Shown: positions 1 through 11,214 of the stretch, piece by piece
How the letters are laid out: each line of letters opens with the position of its first letter
How positions within the stretch are numbered: position 1 is the stretch's first letter
Assembly: GCA_036346205.1 (NCBI GenBank)
Contig: JARFJB010000113.1
Span: 753,001-817,000, forward strand
DNA: 64,000 nt
Direction of reading: 5' to 3'
Source of the DNA: Vesta saturnalis
Taxonomy: Eukaryota; Arthropoda; Insecta; Coleoptera; Lampyridae
Made by a program: the position numbers and the translations under genes
The notes under the pieces: model-generated
Told to the model about the DNA's origin: nothing
Seen by the model: the letters and a program-made list of their open reading frames with translations, nothing else
Database searches by the model: none

Positions 1-530
1 CACTTAATGAACACGAACATCAGGCAGATTATTGTACTTATTTAACGATCTGTTTATTACTATGTAAATCAGATATCAAAATTCAAACAATAATAATCTT
101 AAACTGTGTGAAGGGTAGCATACTAGGTCTATACGTTCAAGAATAATAAGGAATCGTAGAACCTGTTCATATCTTCCTAATAAATTTATGTTCATAAATT
201 TGTGCCTATAAATAATGTCTAAATACATGAAAACTTTTAGATTTGCACAATTTATTTCCAATAAGCGCAATTTTGTGTTTAGAAATATGAACTGTGTGTT
301 GGTTGTGTGAAATTTATTAAACTGTATAAAACAAATATTGATGATAAAACAAAATTTAGTACAACAGAGTTCGTTTTTTTGAACTTACACTTAATGAATC
401 CACCCAACCATCGTGGCCGATTCTATTTGTACTTATTTTAACCGTCTTCTGTTTTATTTACTATGATAAAAATCAGGATTAGTAAAATTAAAAGAGAATA
501 CATCTTTTTAAACTGTGTTGAATATCGTAC
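1..530 (+). repeat. Diverged direct repeat pair (about 1-120 and 388-530)
   Basis: Both segments begin CACTTAATGAA, then share GTACTTATTT, a TCTGTTTA..TTACTATG block, an AAATCAG block and TCTTxAAACTGTGT, in the same order with a period of about 387 bp. This is seen directly by eye; many substitutions and small indels separate the copies. It is probably an old tandem duplication or part of a longer repeat whose left part lies outside the window. Confidence 0.55.
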
Positions 531-1104
531 CTCTTACTTACTCCTTTCAACAACGCTGCGCAGAAATGCCGGTAGAAACCATTGTTCCATATTTCCTCGG
601 ACGATAAATAAAACATCATTCCATCGCTATTCAATAAAAATGAGTATTTGTTAAATGGATATTAAAACTTCAAAAATGAAACAGTGCGCGCTGAAAATAT
701 TGTATAAAAGTTGACTACCTCTATTCATTACCTCTTTGGAACACGAAAAGGCTACGAATTGAATTCGCGATGCACCACCACGTCCGCGTACCTCTATCTA
801 CTACCGTGAAGCTCTATAACAGGAAACCTACTAGATTTTAAAGATAATTACACTTATTTGAGGTTTGTGAAGCTAATATTAAGTAAATTAGAAAAATGTA
901 TTGATAGCGCTTTAAATGTATAATACCTTACCTGCGTTCTACTGTCAGATACAATTATTTTCATTATTTTGCAAGAATTGCTCATATACAAGAAACGAAA
1001 ACTTACGTCTGAATGGGAGTTGCTTTAGTTAACATAAAATAGACTTCAGACTGATTGCACGTATTCCTTGAATAAAAACACCTTGAGGCTCATATGCTGT
1101 AATA

Positions 1105-1455
1105 ATAACAATATGTATATTTTAAACTAAGACGTCAAAGTGATGGACTGAAACTGATTGAACACAAACTATTAATTGCAATATATAGACGCCAATATGT
1201 TTGCAACAACAACATTGTGTACATTTTAAACTTAGACGCCAAAATCATAGAGTAGTTTAGTTGTGAAAACACACAATTTTTGGATATGAAATCAGACGTC
1301 AAACTGATGGCTCACACACTATTAACCAAAATATATTGCCGCCTATATGTTTGCAAAAACAACATTATGTATATTATAATTGCCAAAATGACAGTTACAT
1401 TAAGAGGGCATGCAAGGCAGCAAGACGCCATAATGATTTTTAGCACAGTACTTTA
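1105..1455 (+). repeat. Degenerate tandem repeat with GACGYCAAA motifs
   Basis: The block AACAxTxTGTAxATTxTAAxxTxAGACGYCAAA recurs at about 1110, 1210 and 1360, and the block ACACTATTAAxxxxAATATATxGxCGCC followed by TATGTTTGCAA recurs in between. Unit length varies between about 100 and 150 bp. No protein is encoded. This looks like a diverged satellite-type or subterminal repeat array. Confidence 0.5.
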
Positions 1456-1655
1456 ATGTACGGTTTCCAGAATGATCGTCAAACGTACGAAAATTATGTA
1501 TATAGTAAAAATAAAGCTAGAAACATATGGAATAGACTATAGAACTCATAAAAAAATGCGAATTTACATACTTCAATAAAATGTCAGAGAATACGTCTTG
1601 TTCTAGGTGACGCCAAATTAAGGAATTACGTACAGACGCTATAATGATTGCACGA

Positions 1656-1715
<60 letters not shown>
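1656..1715. repeat. (GT)n(AT)n microsatellite
   Basis: A short GT run is followed by about 46 bp of alternating AT. It ends 15 bp before the left terminal repeat of the mariner element at 1731. Confidence 0.95.
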
Positions 1716-1721
<6 letters not shown>

Positions 1722-1730
1722 TGTAAATTA

Positions 1731-2947
1731 GTTTTTATATTCTCGGACTAGACATGATAAGAGTAAATTAGAACAACAGAAATTTATTTTTCAATAAAGG
1801 CCCCTTGCTTTTCAATACAAGTATTACATCGTTTCAATAACATCTTTAACCCATTATAAAAATATTCTTTTGGTTTGCTCGCAAAATTGCTTTCAACAGC
1901 CGCTATAAGTTCATCATCGTCTCTAAATTTTCTTCTCTTTAGTGTTCTTTTGAGATCTGGAAACAAAAAATAGTCACTAGGGGCTAAATCTGGACTATAA
2001 GGTGCATGATAAATTTCTACAAAGCCACATTTAGCAACCGCAGCCTTTGAAAGTCTTGACTTATGTGCTGGTGCATTATCATGAAGCAGCAGGACACTTC
2101 GCGTTAGTTTTCCGCGTCTTTTCACTTTAATAACATCTCTGAGGCGATGCATTAAGCTAACACTCTCCTGCGATTGGACCACCCTTCTTCAGATAATCAA
2201 TCATTAAAATTCCTTGGCGATCCCAAAAAACAGTTTCCACTAATTTTCCTGCAGAAGGGGCGACTTTAAACTTTTTAGGAGGACTGGAACCCCTAATATG
2301 CCACTGCATCGACTCTTGTTTCGACTCAGGATCAAAATGATGGACCCAAGTTTTATTTCCGGTAATAATTCGATTGATAATTAAATCTGGTTCGTTCCCA
2401 CAAAGCGCCAAAAATTCTTCACACTTCTCCATTCGAGTAAACATTCAAAAAGGCGTAAGCATTCATGGAACCCATCTCTCACTGACCTTTGTCATGCAAG
2501 GTAAACGTGTAAAATTCTGAAAACTGTGGTTTCTGAAACTCCTAATAAAGTCGCTAATTGTCGCTTCTTTAATCTTGCATCTTCCAATACCAAACACATG
2601 ATTTTTTCAATAACATCCGAAGTGATCATGTCGACAGGCCGACCTGGACGGGGATCAACATCTAGTGATTCTCGGCCATGTTTAAACAATTTTGACCATT
2701 CATAAATAGTCGACTTCACGAATAACTTTTGGAGATTTTCCTTCTATTGTAAGAAACTATAACAGCTCGATATTCAAGTTTGTCCATTTTGAGACGTTAC
2801 AACACAAACTGACAGATATGAGAACTAATAATGTTGCAATTGTTTTGTAAATTGTCAAACACGTTACCATGACATATGTGATTTAAAACCAATAAAATGA
2901 AAAATTACATTAACATTGTAAATTGCCTGGTTCGTGAATATAAAAAC
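1731..2947 (-). mobile_element. Decayed mariner DNA transposon
   Basis: The unit is 1,217 bp, close to the usual ~1.3 kb of mariner elements. The ends are inverted: GTTTTTATATTC at 1731-1742 is matched exactly by its reverse complement at 2936-2947, and about 20 of the first 24 positions agree. A TA precedes the left end; the matching TA on the right is lost. The inside holds a transposase on the minus strand with frame breaks. Confidence 0.88.
1784..2787 (-). pseudogene. mariner transposase, DD34D, broken
   Basis: Reading leftward from an ATG at 2787 (MDKLEYRAVI), the frame carries the mariner helix-turn-helix (EWSKLFKHGRESL, DPRPGRPV), then the catalytic part. The second Asp is in LLHDNAPAHK and the third in PDLAPSDYF, with 34 residues between them, the classic mariner DD34D spacing. 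The first catalytic site reads TGNKTWVHH where the family has TGD(E)TW, so the first Asp is Asn. Coding is split over three frames (2719-2492, 2444-2157, 2182-1784) by stops and frameshifts, so this copy cannot make an active enzyme. The C-terminus (CIEKQGAFIEK) is intact. Confidence 0.92.
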
Positions 2948-4797
2948 GATCCCTCGTATTTTACTACAACATATGATACTTATGATAAGTACTGCTGATC
3001 TTATTTAAATAAATTGCCTCGACTCAGGAGTTAGCGTTCAATACAGTTCAGTATAAAAAAAACATTAAACATTTACTTAAGGTTCTTTTGTAAACTAAAT
3101 TCAATTATGATTTTAAATTAGATCTGGAATTTTGTGTATTTTAACTTTATTGAAACACCTTACATCATCTGCAAATATATAACATGTTCTGAGCATGCGA
3201 ATTTCATTGACCTGAATATATGTGTGCATCACATCATAACTAAACAATAACATTAATATAATTTGGGTATCTTTTTTTCTTTTAAAATAATATTGAATCA
3301 CTATAAAATGAATAAGTAATTGAACAGACTAGTATGTAATTCACTAGCATCCTTTCCATTCATGCACATAAATAAATTATTATAATATTCAACGTACCCT
3401 CAGCTAAATATACAAGATTCATAGACTCACATTAATGTATTTTCTTTCAGCTGATCCAATTTCCAATTCAGAAGTAATTCGAATTCCATTGATCTTATTG
3501 ATCGCTCGGTGGAAGATCTACAGCACCAATATTCATAGGTATGCTGCATCAATATTCGCCTTGTTACCTTTCCAAAAGCACTTTAACTTATTTTATTATA
3601 TTAACAAATATAATAATTTATTTTATACAAAAATTTTATCTGCATTCAAATTTATTATGCACTTGCAACTTTTTTAATTTTTATTTCAATTAAAATAACG
3701 TAATAATAATTTGGTTAAAATAATTTTTAATTTAAACGAAATAATTGAAATAAATCGATTTATATTCACTTGTATACCGACAACACATCACTCGAAATAA
3801 CATTTACGTGAACCTTATTTTTATTCACAATTTTAAATTTCAATTGTTTAGTATTATAAAATTTTTAGGATATACGAACCACATGAACGATCTTAAATTT
3901 TTATTCATGTACACCTCGAGTAACATGTTCACACTTTGAAGAATTACAAGAGAGGATATAAAATTTTTCCACTTTCTTATATAGCTTCTGAATAATCACC
4001 CATCACCTTAGCAAATTTTGTCAGTACAAACGCAACAGTGCTTAATTCTCATTGGCTAATCATTTTTCAGACATTTGTAAATTATTATTTTTACACATAA
4101 CTTTATAAAAAAAGTTAGTGTCAGATCGTAAAAACATAATTATTTTTGAATTCTACACAAAATTTCTTTTCTATAGTCACCTCACATGGCATATCTCCTT
4201 TTAAAATTCCTAATCTATTTAAATTTTAACAGAGAGGAAAATTTTCATATTCAAATTTACTTATATCTAACTTATTCTACTTCCTACAGGAAATCTATAA
4301 ACATAAATGGATTCTATGACCCAAAATAGATGCAGATTCACCAGTTTCTAACACTTTTACGGTTTATGTTAAAAAATTTTGTCTCAACCACCACGCTGAA
4401 ACTGAATGTAAGTTTATAACGTAATATTTGTTTAATTTCACTTTTAAACTTGATAAGTTCTATGAATCTTGTTAAATTTGTTCTGATTCAAAATCTTTAA
4501 CATGTACTTTTACTCTTCTTACGTTGATTGCTACAATTTAATTTCTTTTTGTTTTAGAATAGAAGCATATTATGGTACCAGACTAGAATATCCTCATACA
4601 AAATGGATTTAATTAGCAAACAACATGTCCTATAATCATATTTGTATTTATTTTTATGTTACTTTCTTCTTATGCAATTCGTGCTTTATACATACGCTTA
4701 CTCAATTCCAATGCAATTAATTTATGTTTAATGTAGCTTTAAACCTGAGCTTATATCTCTCTTACGAAGATATTTAGCTTAACAAATATCATCTCAA

Positions 4798-4800
<3 letters not shown>
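2948..4800. other. Non-coding AT-rich stretch, nothing recognised
   Basis: No coding region, terminal repeat or RNA gene was recognised. Short open frames at 3113-3301 and 3435-3677 are low-complexity and resemble no family. Confidence 0.5.

Positions 4801-4837
<37 letters not shown>
4801..4837. repeat. (TA)n microsatellite bounding the Penelope fragment on the left
   Basis: About 37 bp of alternating AT; the 3' end of the Penelope-like element follows directly. Confidence 0.95.
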
Positions 4838-4839
<2 letters not shown>

Positions 4840-4888
4840 AATAAGACAATTTTTCTTTAAAACTTGTGTAAATAAACGTAAAAATTAA

Positions 4889-4930
4889 TTCAACGTTTCG
4901 GGAACGTCCTTTGTTCCCTTTGTCAAGAAT
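4889..4930 (-). other. Conserved 3' hairpin of the Penelope element, possible hammerhead relic
   Basis: On the minus strand the run CTTGACAAA is followed by a perfect 6-bp stem GGGAAC / GTTCCC with a 7-nt loop, then GAAACGTTG. Penelope-like elements often carry hammerhead ribozymes in their terminal regions, where stem II is followed by GAAA. The hairpin and GAAA are present here, but the required CUGAUGA is degenerate, so self-cleavage is unlikely. Confidence 0.4.
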
Positions 4931-4999
4931 TTATTTGACAATTACAGAAATTGAAATAAGGTAACTATTTTTAACAAGTACAAATATGAAACAAGGTAA

Positions 5000-5910
5000 C
5001 TAATTTAATTTTAATCTGGACGAGTGTGTTTGACTTCGGGTAGTTGGTCTAGTATGTGATGTAGAAGGTGCAGAAGTGGGGACGCCTGGAATAGTTGCAG
5101 CATAAGTGTTTGAAATTGCTGGAAGATTTGGAGTTGGTTGAAATGTAGAATCAACTTGTTTAATGATATTCTTCCAAATTTGTGGCATTCTAGAAGTGTC
5201 ATCTCGTTTATTGAGGGCGTTTGGTCTTCTTTCAATTTCAACTGCTTCTCTAATAATTCTTGCTTGTAATTAAACGGATATTGTTGGTATTAATTTGGTG
5301 TCCTGTATCTAAATGATGTGTAGCTAAAGACGATGAAGGATTGTGCTGTTTAATTGCTAGTTGGTGTTCATCGGCTCTCGCATATAATATTCTGTTAGTT
5401 TGTCCTATATAAGTTCTTCGACAGTTGTTGCACGGTATCTCATACACTCCTTGGCTTTCATTAGGAACTTTGTCTTTGGGGTTTCTTAAAAGTTGGGACA
5501 AAGTTGAATGTGGTGTGAATACCGGTCTGAAGTCGTTTTTGGGAAATTTCTTTGCTATTGTGTCTGTAATTCCCTTTATATAAGGTAGAATAACAGGAAT
5601 CTTTCGTTCATTGTTTGACAAGCTATTATTTCTTGGTCTTCTTATTTCGTTGGTAATTTTCAATATTTCTTGATCTTTGTATCCATTTTGAACTAGTATT
5701 TTATTAATAGTCTTCGTCTCTTCCGTTCTAGAATTTTGGTCAGATAAGTGGTAAGAGCGGTATATCAAGGATTTCATAACGCTACGTAATTGACCAGGAT
5801 GGTGATGCGAGAGAGTTCAAGTATCTATTCGTATGTGTTGGTTTTCGATAAACTTTGTGTAAATTTACCATTAGGAAGTCTTGTTATTAGGGTGTCCAAA
5901 AAAGGGAGTG

Positions 5911-5912
<2 letters not shown>
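5000..5912 (-). pseudogene. Penelope RT C-terminus plus GIY-YIG endonuclease
   Basis: Leftward from about 5912 the sequence reads NSLPFLDTLITRLPNGKFT, the conserved segment after the Penelope RT core, then an in-frame stop and a frameshift near 5830, then HHHPGQLRSVMKSL, leading into a 176-codon open stretch (5777-5250). The endonuclease core is clear: GVYEIPC, then RTYIGQT (the GIY and YIG halves), RADEH, and a distal HHLDTGH. A second frameshift near 5255 leads into AREAVEIE-type sequence with the expected catalytic Glu region, and the tail ends at 5000. Two breaks and the missing RT core make it inactive. In intact elements the enzyme nicks target DNA for target-primed reverse transcription. 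Confidence 0.87.

Positions 5913-5954
<42 letters not shown>
5913..5954. repeat. (TA)n microsatellite between Penelope fragment and family X copy A
   Basis: Alternating AT tract; the TTGAGATG terminus of family X begins at its right edge. Confidence 0.95.
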
Positions 5955-5956
<2 letters not shown>

Positions 5957-8179
5957 AGATGGTTAGATAAGATTAAGATAGGGATTTGAGAGTTTAAGCT
6001 TGTAATTTCTATATAGAACAATTTGAGATCAATTACGATACATTTACAATACATTTATTGAAGTATTTTGGTATACGATTGAAAGAAAGTGGATTTGTTT
6101 TGATGAAACAGGCTTAATAAGATTTGTATAAGTTGGTTCAGTCATAAAAAGCATTGTGCTACATAAAAACATGTCAGGAAGGTTAAATAAGGTTATATCT
6201 GTAAGTACGATGAAGTTCGTAGATATCGTTTCATTAAATTTACATTTCACATAAAGTATTTTGGCATTTGGGTATTTTACAGGTGTTTAACACACAGTGT
6301 AGAGTTATATTTATATTGGGGACATATGCTAAGTTTAGGTAAAATGCAGGAAAGATGTAAAAATTTGAGAAAGGGTTACAGGACGAACTTGATTTAATTA
6401 TTACTCACAATATTAATGAAAGTGGATGTGCGACAGAAAAGTTAGTGCATAGTAAACATTAAGCACAATGTACATAACAATTTAACATAAAGATATTTAC
6501 ATGCAGATACATTTTTGTGTAAGATTTTTGAAGAAATGTGTTAAACAATATGGTTTGTGAAAGTGACTAAAATTTAAACGATACAAGTAAAGTGAACATT
6601 GAAAATACTAAAGACATATTTTATAAGTTGTGTGAATAACATTTTGATTAATTTAGACGTTAAAAACGCAAATGAACGTTTAAATTTAAATTAAGGTAGG
6701 TTAAGTTTTAAATTTAAGGTTTTTTTGCAAATTTATAGTTTTATAGAGTAATATGAGCTTAGAATAAATTGTTAATGTAATTAATAGGAGGTTTTCCTCA
6801 TTTCCATGCAGTAATTTACTTTGTACAAGTCATTTGAACATAAATTTAGTGAAATGGGGTTAACTATACAAATTTCCTATGCTGAACAGAATTTTCCTCT
6901 AAATTTAAGATTTTGGACATAAATGTTTTCTAAGTCAAATTTTCGTGCAGATCACGAATATGTAGTTAGTTTAAGTGTAGAAAGTAAGATTTTTTAGATA
7001 TAAGCAAATTCAGTTTAGAATAAGTCAATTCGTAAAATTTTTAACAGATGTATGTCAAGTGTGGTATCATTTTGTGCGGAATCTTGCACAGATTTCATTT
7101 CTGTTTTTAAAATTTAAATCAGTAGTTTAATAAGAAAGTTATAGCATAATTTATAATTTAGTTAGGTTTTCGAATTTATTTTGACCAATCACAGACTTGG
7201 TTACCTTGTTTGGATTTAAAAAAAAAATTGAAATTGTTGTAACTAACAGGAGGGTATATAAGGAATTGTTCCTGAACAGACTCTCTCTTCTTCTTCATTT
7301 TGTTTTGCAAAGTTTAAATTTCTATTGACAAAGTGTGGTGTTTGTGTTAACAAGTAAGTTAAATAACCACGTTTATTATCGGGAAATTTTAATACGAGTT
7401 TAACGAAGAGACTAAAAGTTCAGAAACAATTGTTATTAACCTAAATTTCTTAAAATAAAGTTAGGTTACCGATATATTTCCATGTTCGTAAAGATTATCA
7501 CGAATGAAATTTAACAGTTGTTACGATTTATGTTTGACGTGTTTAAAAAAGTTCGGTTGTTGAAATTTATTTGTGGTTACGTTATCGTAAATAAAATATA
7601 TTCATTTTTTTCCAATTGATATTTTATTCCTGCTGCGACTTATTAATAATTGATATTCCATTCGGATGCTAAAAAGAAAAGTGATATTAATTTAAAATTC
7701 TTACAACTTTAAAACATTAAATAAACCGAAAATTATTGAAACATTTTAAAACAATTAAATAAATATTACAATTAATAATTTAGTGGTTGAGTGAAACATT
7801 TAAGCTATAATAAGCACGTTTACCACAACAAAAGCAACCATTAATCCGAGGGACAGTGTGGAATTATTGGAAGTACTGCAGCAGCGAACAGAATGGATCA
7901 ATAACTTCGATCACCGATTGGAAGGAGCCTACGTGTGTAATTGGAACCAGCTGTATGAACACATCCTTTTGCAGATATGCCGATGCACATGTGAGTTAAT
8001 TTTTAATCTTAACCCTGCTATTTGTATTCATTATTTGTGTGATTTCCTGCATTTATTATTTTATGTATAGGTGTAAATGTTTATGCAATAGCTGTGTAAA
8101 CATCTGTAAAACAAGTAAAAATTTAGTTTTCTTTACAAATTTCAATTCCATTTACCAAATTAAAATCACAATTTTAGGT

Positions 8180-8180
<1 letters not shown>
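5955..8180 (+). repeat. Unclassified dispersed repeat 'family X', copy A
   Basis: A 2.2-kb unit bounded by (TA)n on both sides that aligns in order with segments at 43.4-45.8, 59.2-60.8 and 60.9-62.2 kb. Shared landmarks are the left end TTGAGATGGTTAG, a TTTACAGGTGTTTAA block, a CCAAT box, TATA box, CT-rich initiator, a GTAAGT splice donor (7354), an ATTCGGATGCTAAAA block near 7665 and a second donor (ATGTGAGT, 7989-7996) near the right end. The frame at 7858-8070 covers the segment before the second donor and could be an untranslated exon. No transposase, RT or gag motif is present. Confidence 0.7.
7185..7359 (+). promoter_or_regulatory. Pol II-like promoter and 5' splice donor of family X copy A
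   Basis: CCAAT at 7185, TATATAAGG at 7255 (70 bp later), CTCTCTC at 7281 as a likely initiator, and CAAGTAAGTT with a donor at 7354. The same elements at the same spacing occur in the other copies, which supports function in the ancestral element. Confidence 0.6.

Positions 8181-8222
<42 letters not shown>
8181..8222. repeat. (TA)n microsatellite at right end of family X copy A
   Basis: About 42 bp of alternating AT, 39 bp before the copia 5' LTR. Confidence 0.95.
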
Positions 8223-8226
<4 letters not shown>

Positions 8227-8260
8227 CTAATTCAGTTCTAAATATTTTGTACTCAATCAT

Positions 8261-8505
8261 TGTTAAATGTAATTAAATGTAATTGTTGTTTTGTTTATTT
8301 AGTGTTAAGTCTATAGAAAATCTATTTTTTTTATTACTATGGTAAGGATCATGACACAGTTACCGTTATAAAATATGGCGCTTGTTGTTGCAGCAGTTTT
8401 TTATACATAACAGAATTGTTTGTTTCTAGTGTTATTTAAATAATAAAGAATAAAGTTAATTTAATAAATTGTGCCAGCTTATTACAAATTTAATATAATA
8501 CAACA
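8261..8505 (+). repeat. copia 5' LTR
   Basis: 245 bp, starting TGTTAAAT and ending ATACAACA. It matches the 3' LTR (9780-9870 plus 12815-12954) along its length, apart from an extra GTAATTAAAT repeat near the start and scattered substitutions. A few changes separate the LTRs, so the insertion is not brand new. Confidence 0.93.
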
Positions 8506-8520
8506 GGTTATGGGCCCAGG
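8506..8520 (+). promoter_or_regulatory. copia primer-binding site
   Basis: GGTTATGGGCCCAGG directly follows the 5' LTR. It resembles the Drosophila copia primer site, which pairs with an internal part of initiator-Met tRNA rather than its 3' end. Confidence 0.75.
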
Positions 8521-8567
8521 AAACTCGCCATAAAATAAAACGTAAGACGTAATAAAGGCACGAAAAC

Positions 8568-9726
8568 ATGGCTAATAAAATGGACGAATTAAATACAATC
8601 GAAAAACTGAAAGATGCTGAAGATTATCAAATGTGGAAATTTCAAGTTGACATATTTTAAATCTTATGGCTTATATGATATCTTAACCGGTGCTGAAAAG
8701 TCGACAGCCGAAACTGCTACTGAATTCATAAAAAGAGATGCAAAAGCACAGCGAATAATTATAACAACACTGGATAAAAAGCCACTAACGTACATAATGA
8801 ATTGTCAAAATTCAAAGGAAATGTACGATAAAATTTGCTCAATATATCAAAGAGATAACGAACAAACTAAATGTATTCTTTTACAAGATTTCTTTAATTT
8901 CAATTACGATAAAACTAACGACATGGCTACACATATATCCAAACTACAAAACTTAGCAATTAGGCTTAAAAACACAAATAAAAAAATAGATGACAACATG
9001 CTCATTTCAAAGATTCTTACTACTCCACCAGAAGCAAATAAATTCTTTATCAGTGCTTGGGAATCGGCACAAGAAAATAATGGAACCTTAGAAAATTTAA
9101 CTTCACGATTACTTATGGAAGAAGTTCGTCATACTGGTACGGAACAAGAAGATGCATTGGCTTTTAAAGCAACGGTACACAAGAAAACATCTGATAAGGT
9201 AGTAAATTTTCATGTTAATAAAACTAACCATTTTGGGAATAACAATGAAATAAAATGTTACAAATGCAATTTACGAGGCTAGATTTTGTCAAAAAAAATC
9301 TGTAATATTTGTAAAAAAAGTAATCACGTAGAGAGAAATTGTTTCTTTAGACAAAGATCTAACGATAAAGAAGGAAGCAATTCTAAAACCTCATTTCTAA
9401 CATATACCGATGAAAACAACAAAATAAATACAAAAAATGGCTGGATACTAGATAGTGGCTCAACATCTCATTTTACTAACAATCAAAATTTATTAAAAAA
9501 TACTGAGAATGCTAATGTAAAAATAAATGTTGCAAAGAATGACCAAGTAATGCATGCAGATTTGAAAGGTCAAATGATTAAAAATGGACTTATGAATACC
9601 AGAAGTAAACACATCGATATCAAATTTAAATATATTTGTGAAAAATTCTCAGAGGGTGTTTTAAATATTCAACATTGCCCAACCAATTATCAGTTGGCAG
9701 ATATTCTAAGCCGTTACCAGTTATAA
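8568..9726 (+). pseudogene. copia gag-pol remnant (gag, zinc knuckle, protease start, RNase H tail)
   Basis: The frame opens with ATG at 8568 (MANKMDELNT). A frameshift near 8655 interrupts the typical copia gag motif (YQMWKFQV), and then a long gag frame runs to 9282. The nucleocapsid knuckle CYKCNLRG is cut by a stop where the zinc-binding His should be; a second knuckle-like CNICKKSNHVERNC follows at 9295. The protease signature WILDSGSTSHFT with its catalytic Asp is at about 9450. After about 50 more residues the frame jumps to sequence typical of the RNase H C-terminus (QHCPTNYQLADILSR) and ends at 9726. Integrase and RT are gone in a single internal deletion of roughly 3 kb relative to a normal copia. 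Confidence 0.9.
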
Positions 9727-9766
9727 AGTTTAATACATTTAAAAAGGCTATTATGTCAGAAAGCAA

Positions 9767-9779
9767 CAATTAAGGGGAG
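9767..9779 (+). promoter_or_regulatory. copia polypurine tract
   Basis: A purine-rich run (AATTAAGGGGAG) sits directly before the TG of the 3' LTR, where plus-strand priming is expected. Confidence 0.7.
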
Positions 9780-10110
9780 TGTTAAATATAATTGTTGTTT
9801 TGTTGATTTAGTGTTAAGTCTATAGAAAATCTATTTTTTTATTTCTATGGTAAGGATCATGGCACAGTTAAGGTTCATTTGTCTTGCTTTTATTGCTTTC
9901 TTGCTCAAGAGCATAAAAATATCGTTGGTTTGTGAGGAAGCAGAAAAGAGCAACAGATATAAAGTGTTCGTTTGACTACAGCGTCTTGCTTGAAATCACT
10001 TAAAATCAACTAAAGTTTACTCCACCTCAAGAGCAGGAGTAAAAAAAAGCAAGTTTTGAGAGCTCGTTTTGGGCAGTTTTTTTAGGTTTAACGTAACCTC
10101 GAAAGCAAAA

Positions 10111-11133
10111 ATGAATATTGTAGACGGTAATTGTGTGGATGTTATAGATGGTTTTTACATATTAGAAACACAAGGTATTGGTATACAGTAAATAATTATT
10201 TTTTTAAGATGGTGTTACCTATCAAATACCTGTTGGTGGCACTATACCAATGGAAGATGGGCAGCTTATTGCTATTGACGAAAATAAATATTTACGAATT
10301 AATTTTGATGAAGATATTAATGAAACTGTCGAATCGGAACATGTTGAGAACGAGCATGCAGATAGTGAAAATAAGTATCATGCAGAATGGGGCGATAATG
10401 CCACTAAGTTATTAATAGATTTGTATCGAATGAAAAAAGAATTGGTAGAAAACAGAAAAATTAAGACCATGAAAATAATGTGGGAAAGTCTTGAGGAAGA
10501 GCTTAATGGATGTGGGTATCGATACACTGCAAAACAATGTGAAAGCAAATGGAAAAGTCTTGAAAGGGCCTATAAGAATAAGTTGGAAAATAATAAAAGA
10601 AACAGGACGGGAGAAGAGAAGTTGTCCTTACGAAAGGTGAGTGCCAATGGAATTTGATATGTGTTTTGTTACAGAGAATTGGGTGAAATTTTAATAAAAA
10701 AGGCAAGCGTCTTTCCTCCATGTTTGATGGACAATGGTCCACCCCTATGTAAACCACAACAACTTCAGGAAAGTGGCATAGTAGCAGTACAAGATTTAGC
10801 AAGTACATGGTAAGCAAATCCAACATGTGGGTGATGGAATAACTGATTTTTGTTTGTACTTCAGCTTTAGCAGATTGAATACACCTGAGTCAGATTCAAT
10901 CAACTGTTACACCACCGGTTACAATCCCTTCTAAAAAGACTTCTAAAAGACCACAAGGCCGTAACAATTTAAATAACGAAATTAAAGAACTACGACAAGC
11001 TCTCGAAAAAAGAACCAACATGAAAAAGAAAGCTGAAGAAAGAAAAGCCGAGCAAAGAGATGCATTAATAGTACAAATGAGGCGAAGAAATGATTTATTA
11101 GAAAAACTACTAGAAAGAAGAAGCACTACTTAA
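10111..11133 (+). CDS. Harbinger Myb/SANT-like accessory protein (spliced)
   Basis: In Harbinger elements this partner binds the transposon ends and helps bring in the nuclease. The likely exon 1 is 10111-10150, ATG to GATG|GTTTTT. Intron 10151-10208 ends TTTTTTAAG. Exon 2, 10209-10636, reads through an acidic N-terminus into a trihelix/Myb-like domain with the expected tryptophans (AEWGDNAT, IMWESLEEEL, QCESKWKSLERAYK). It ends at GAAAG|GTGAGT. A later exon (about 10705-10810) encodes a Pro-rich link and ends before GTAAGC. The final exon encodes a basic coiled coil (EIKELRQALEKR, MRRRNDLLEKLLERR) and stops at 11133. The acceptor before the third exon is uncertain because the obvious one gives an early stop, so the copy may be damaged. 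Confidence 0.75.
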
Positions 11134-11214
11134 TGATGACTTTATAAAAATGATTTTGAATATTTAAATATACATTTTAATGTTATTATAACAAGTAAGT
11201 TTCTAAATCAACTG

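Larger units (their letters stand above)
1..1655. other. Non-coding AT-rich stretch with diverged local repeats
   Basis: No convincing coding region is visible; the short open frames here have no recognisable family. The stretch holds two sets of degenerate repeats (listed separately) and otherwise plain AT-rich sequence. Confidence 0.5.
4838..5912 (-). mobile_element. Penelope-like retroelement, 5'-truncated
   Basis: The minus strand carries the last residues of a Penelope-type reverse transcriptase and the complete C-terminal GIY-YIG endonuclease domain, then a 3' non-coding tail. The unit stops abruptly at (TA)n tracts on both sides. Penelope-like elements are recognised by this RT plus GIY-YIG order. 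Most of the RT is missing, as expected for 5' truncation during insertion. Confidence 0.85.

Noticed and set aside
5955..8180. Reading family X as a plain solo LTR
   Set aside because: The promoter fits, but the right ends differ between copies, do not end in CA, and merge into (TA)n; no target duplication can be defined and no internal region was seen.
10503..10826. Minus-strand open frame of 107 codons
   Set aside because: It lies antisense to the Harbinger Myb-like gene, whose exons and domain match a known family.
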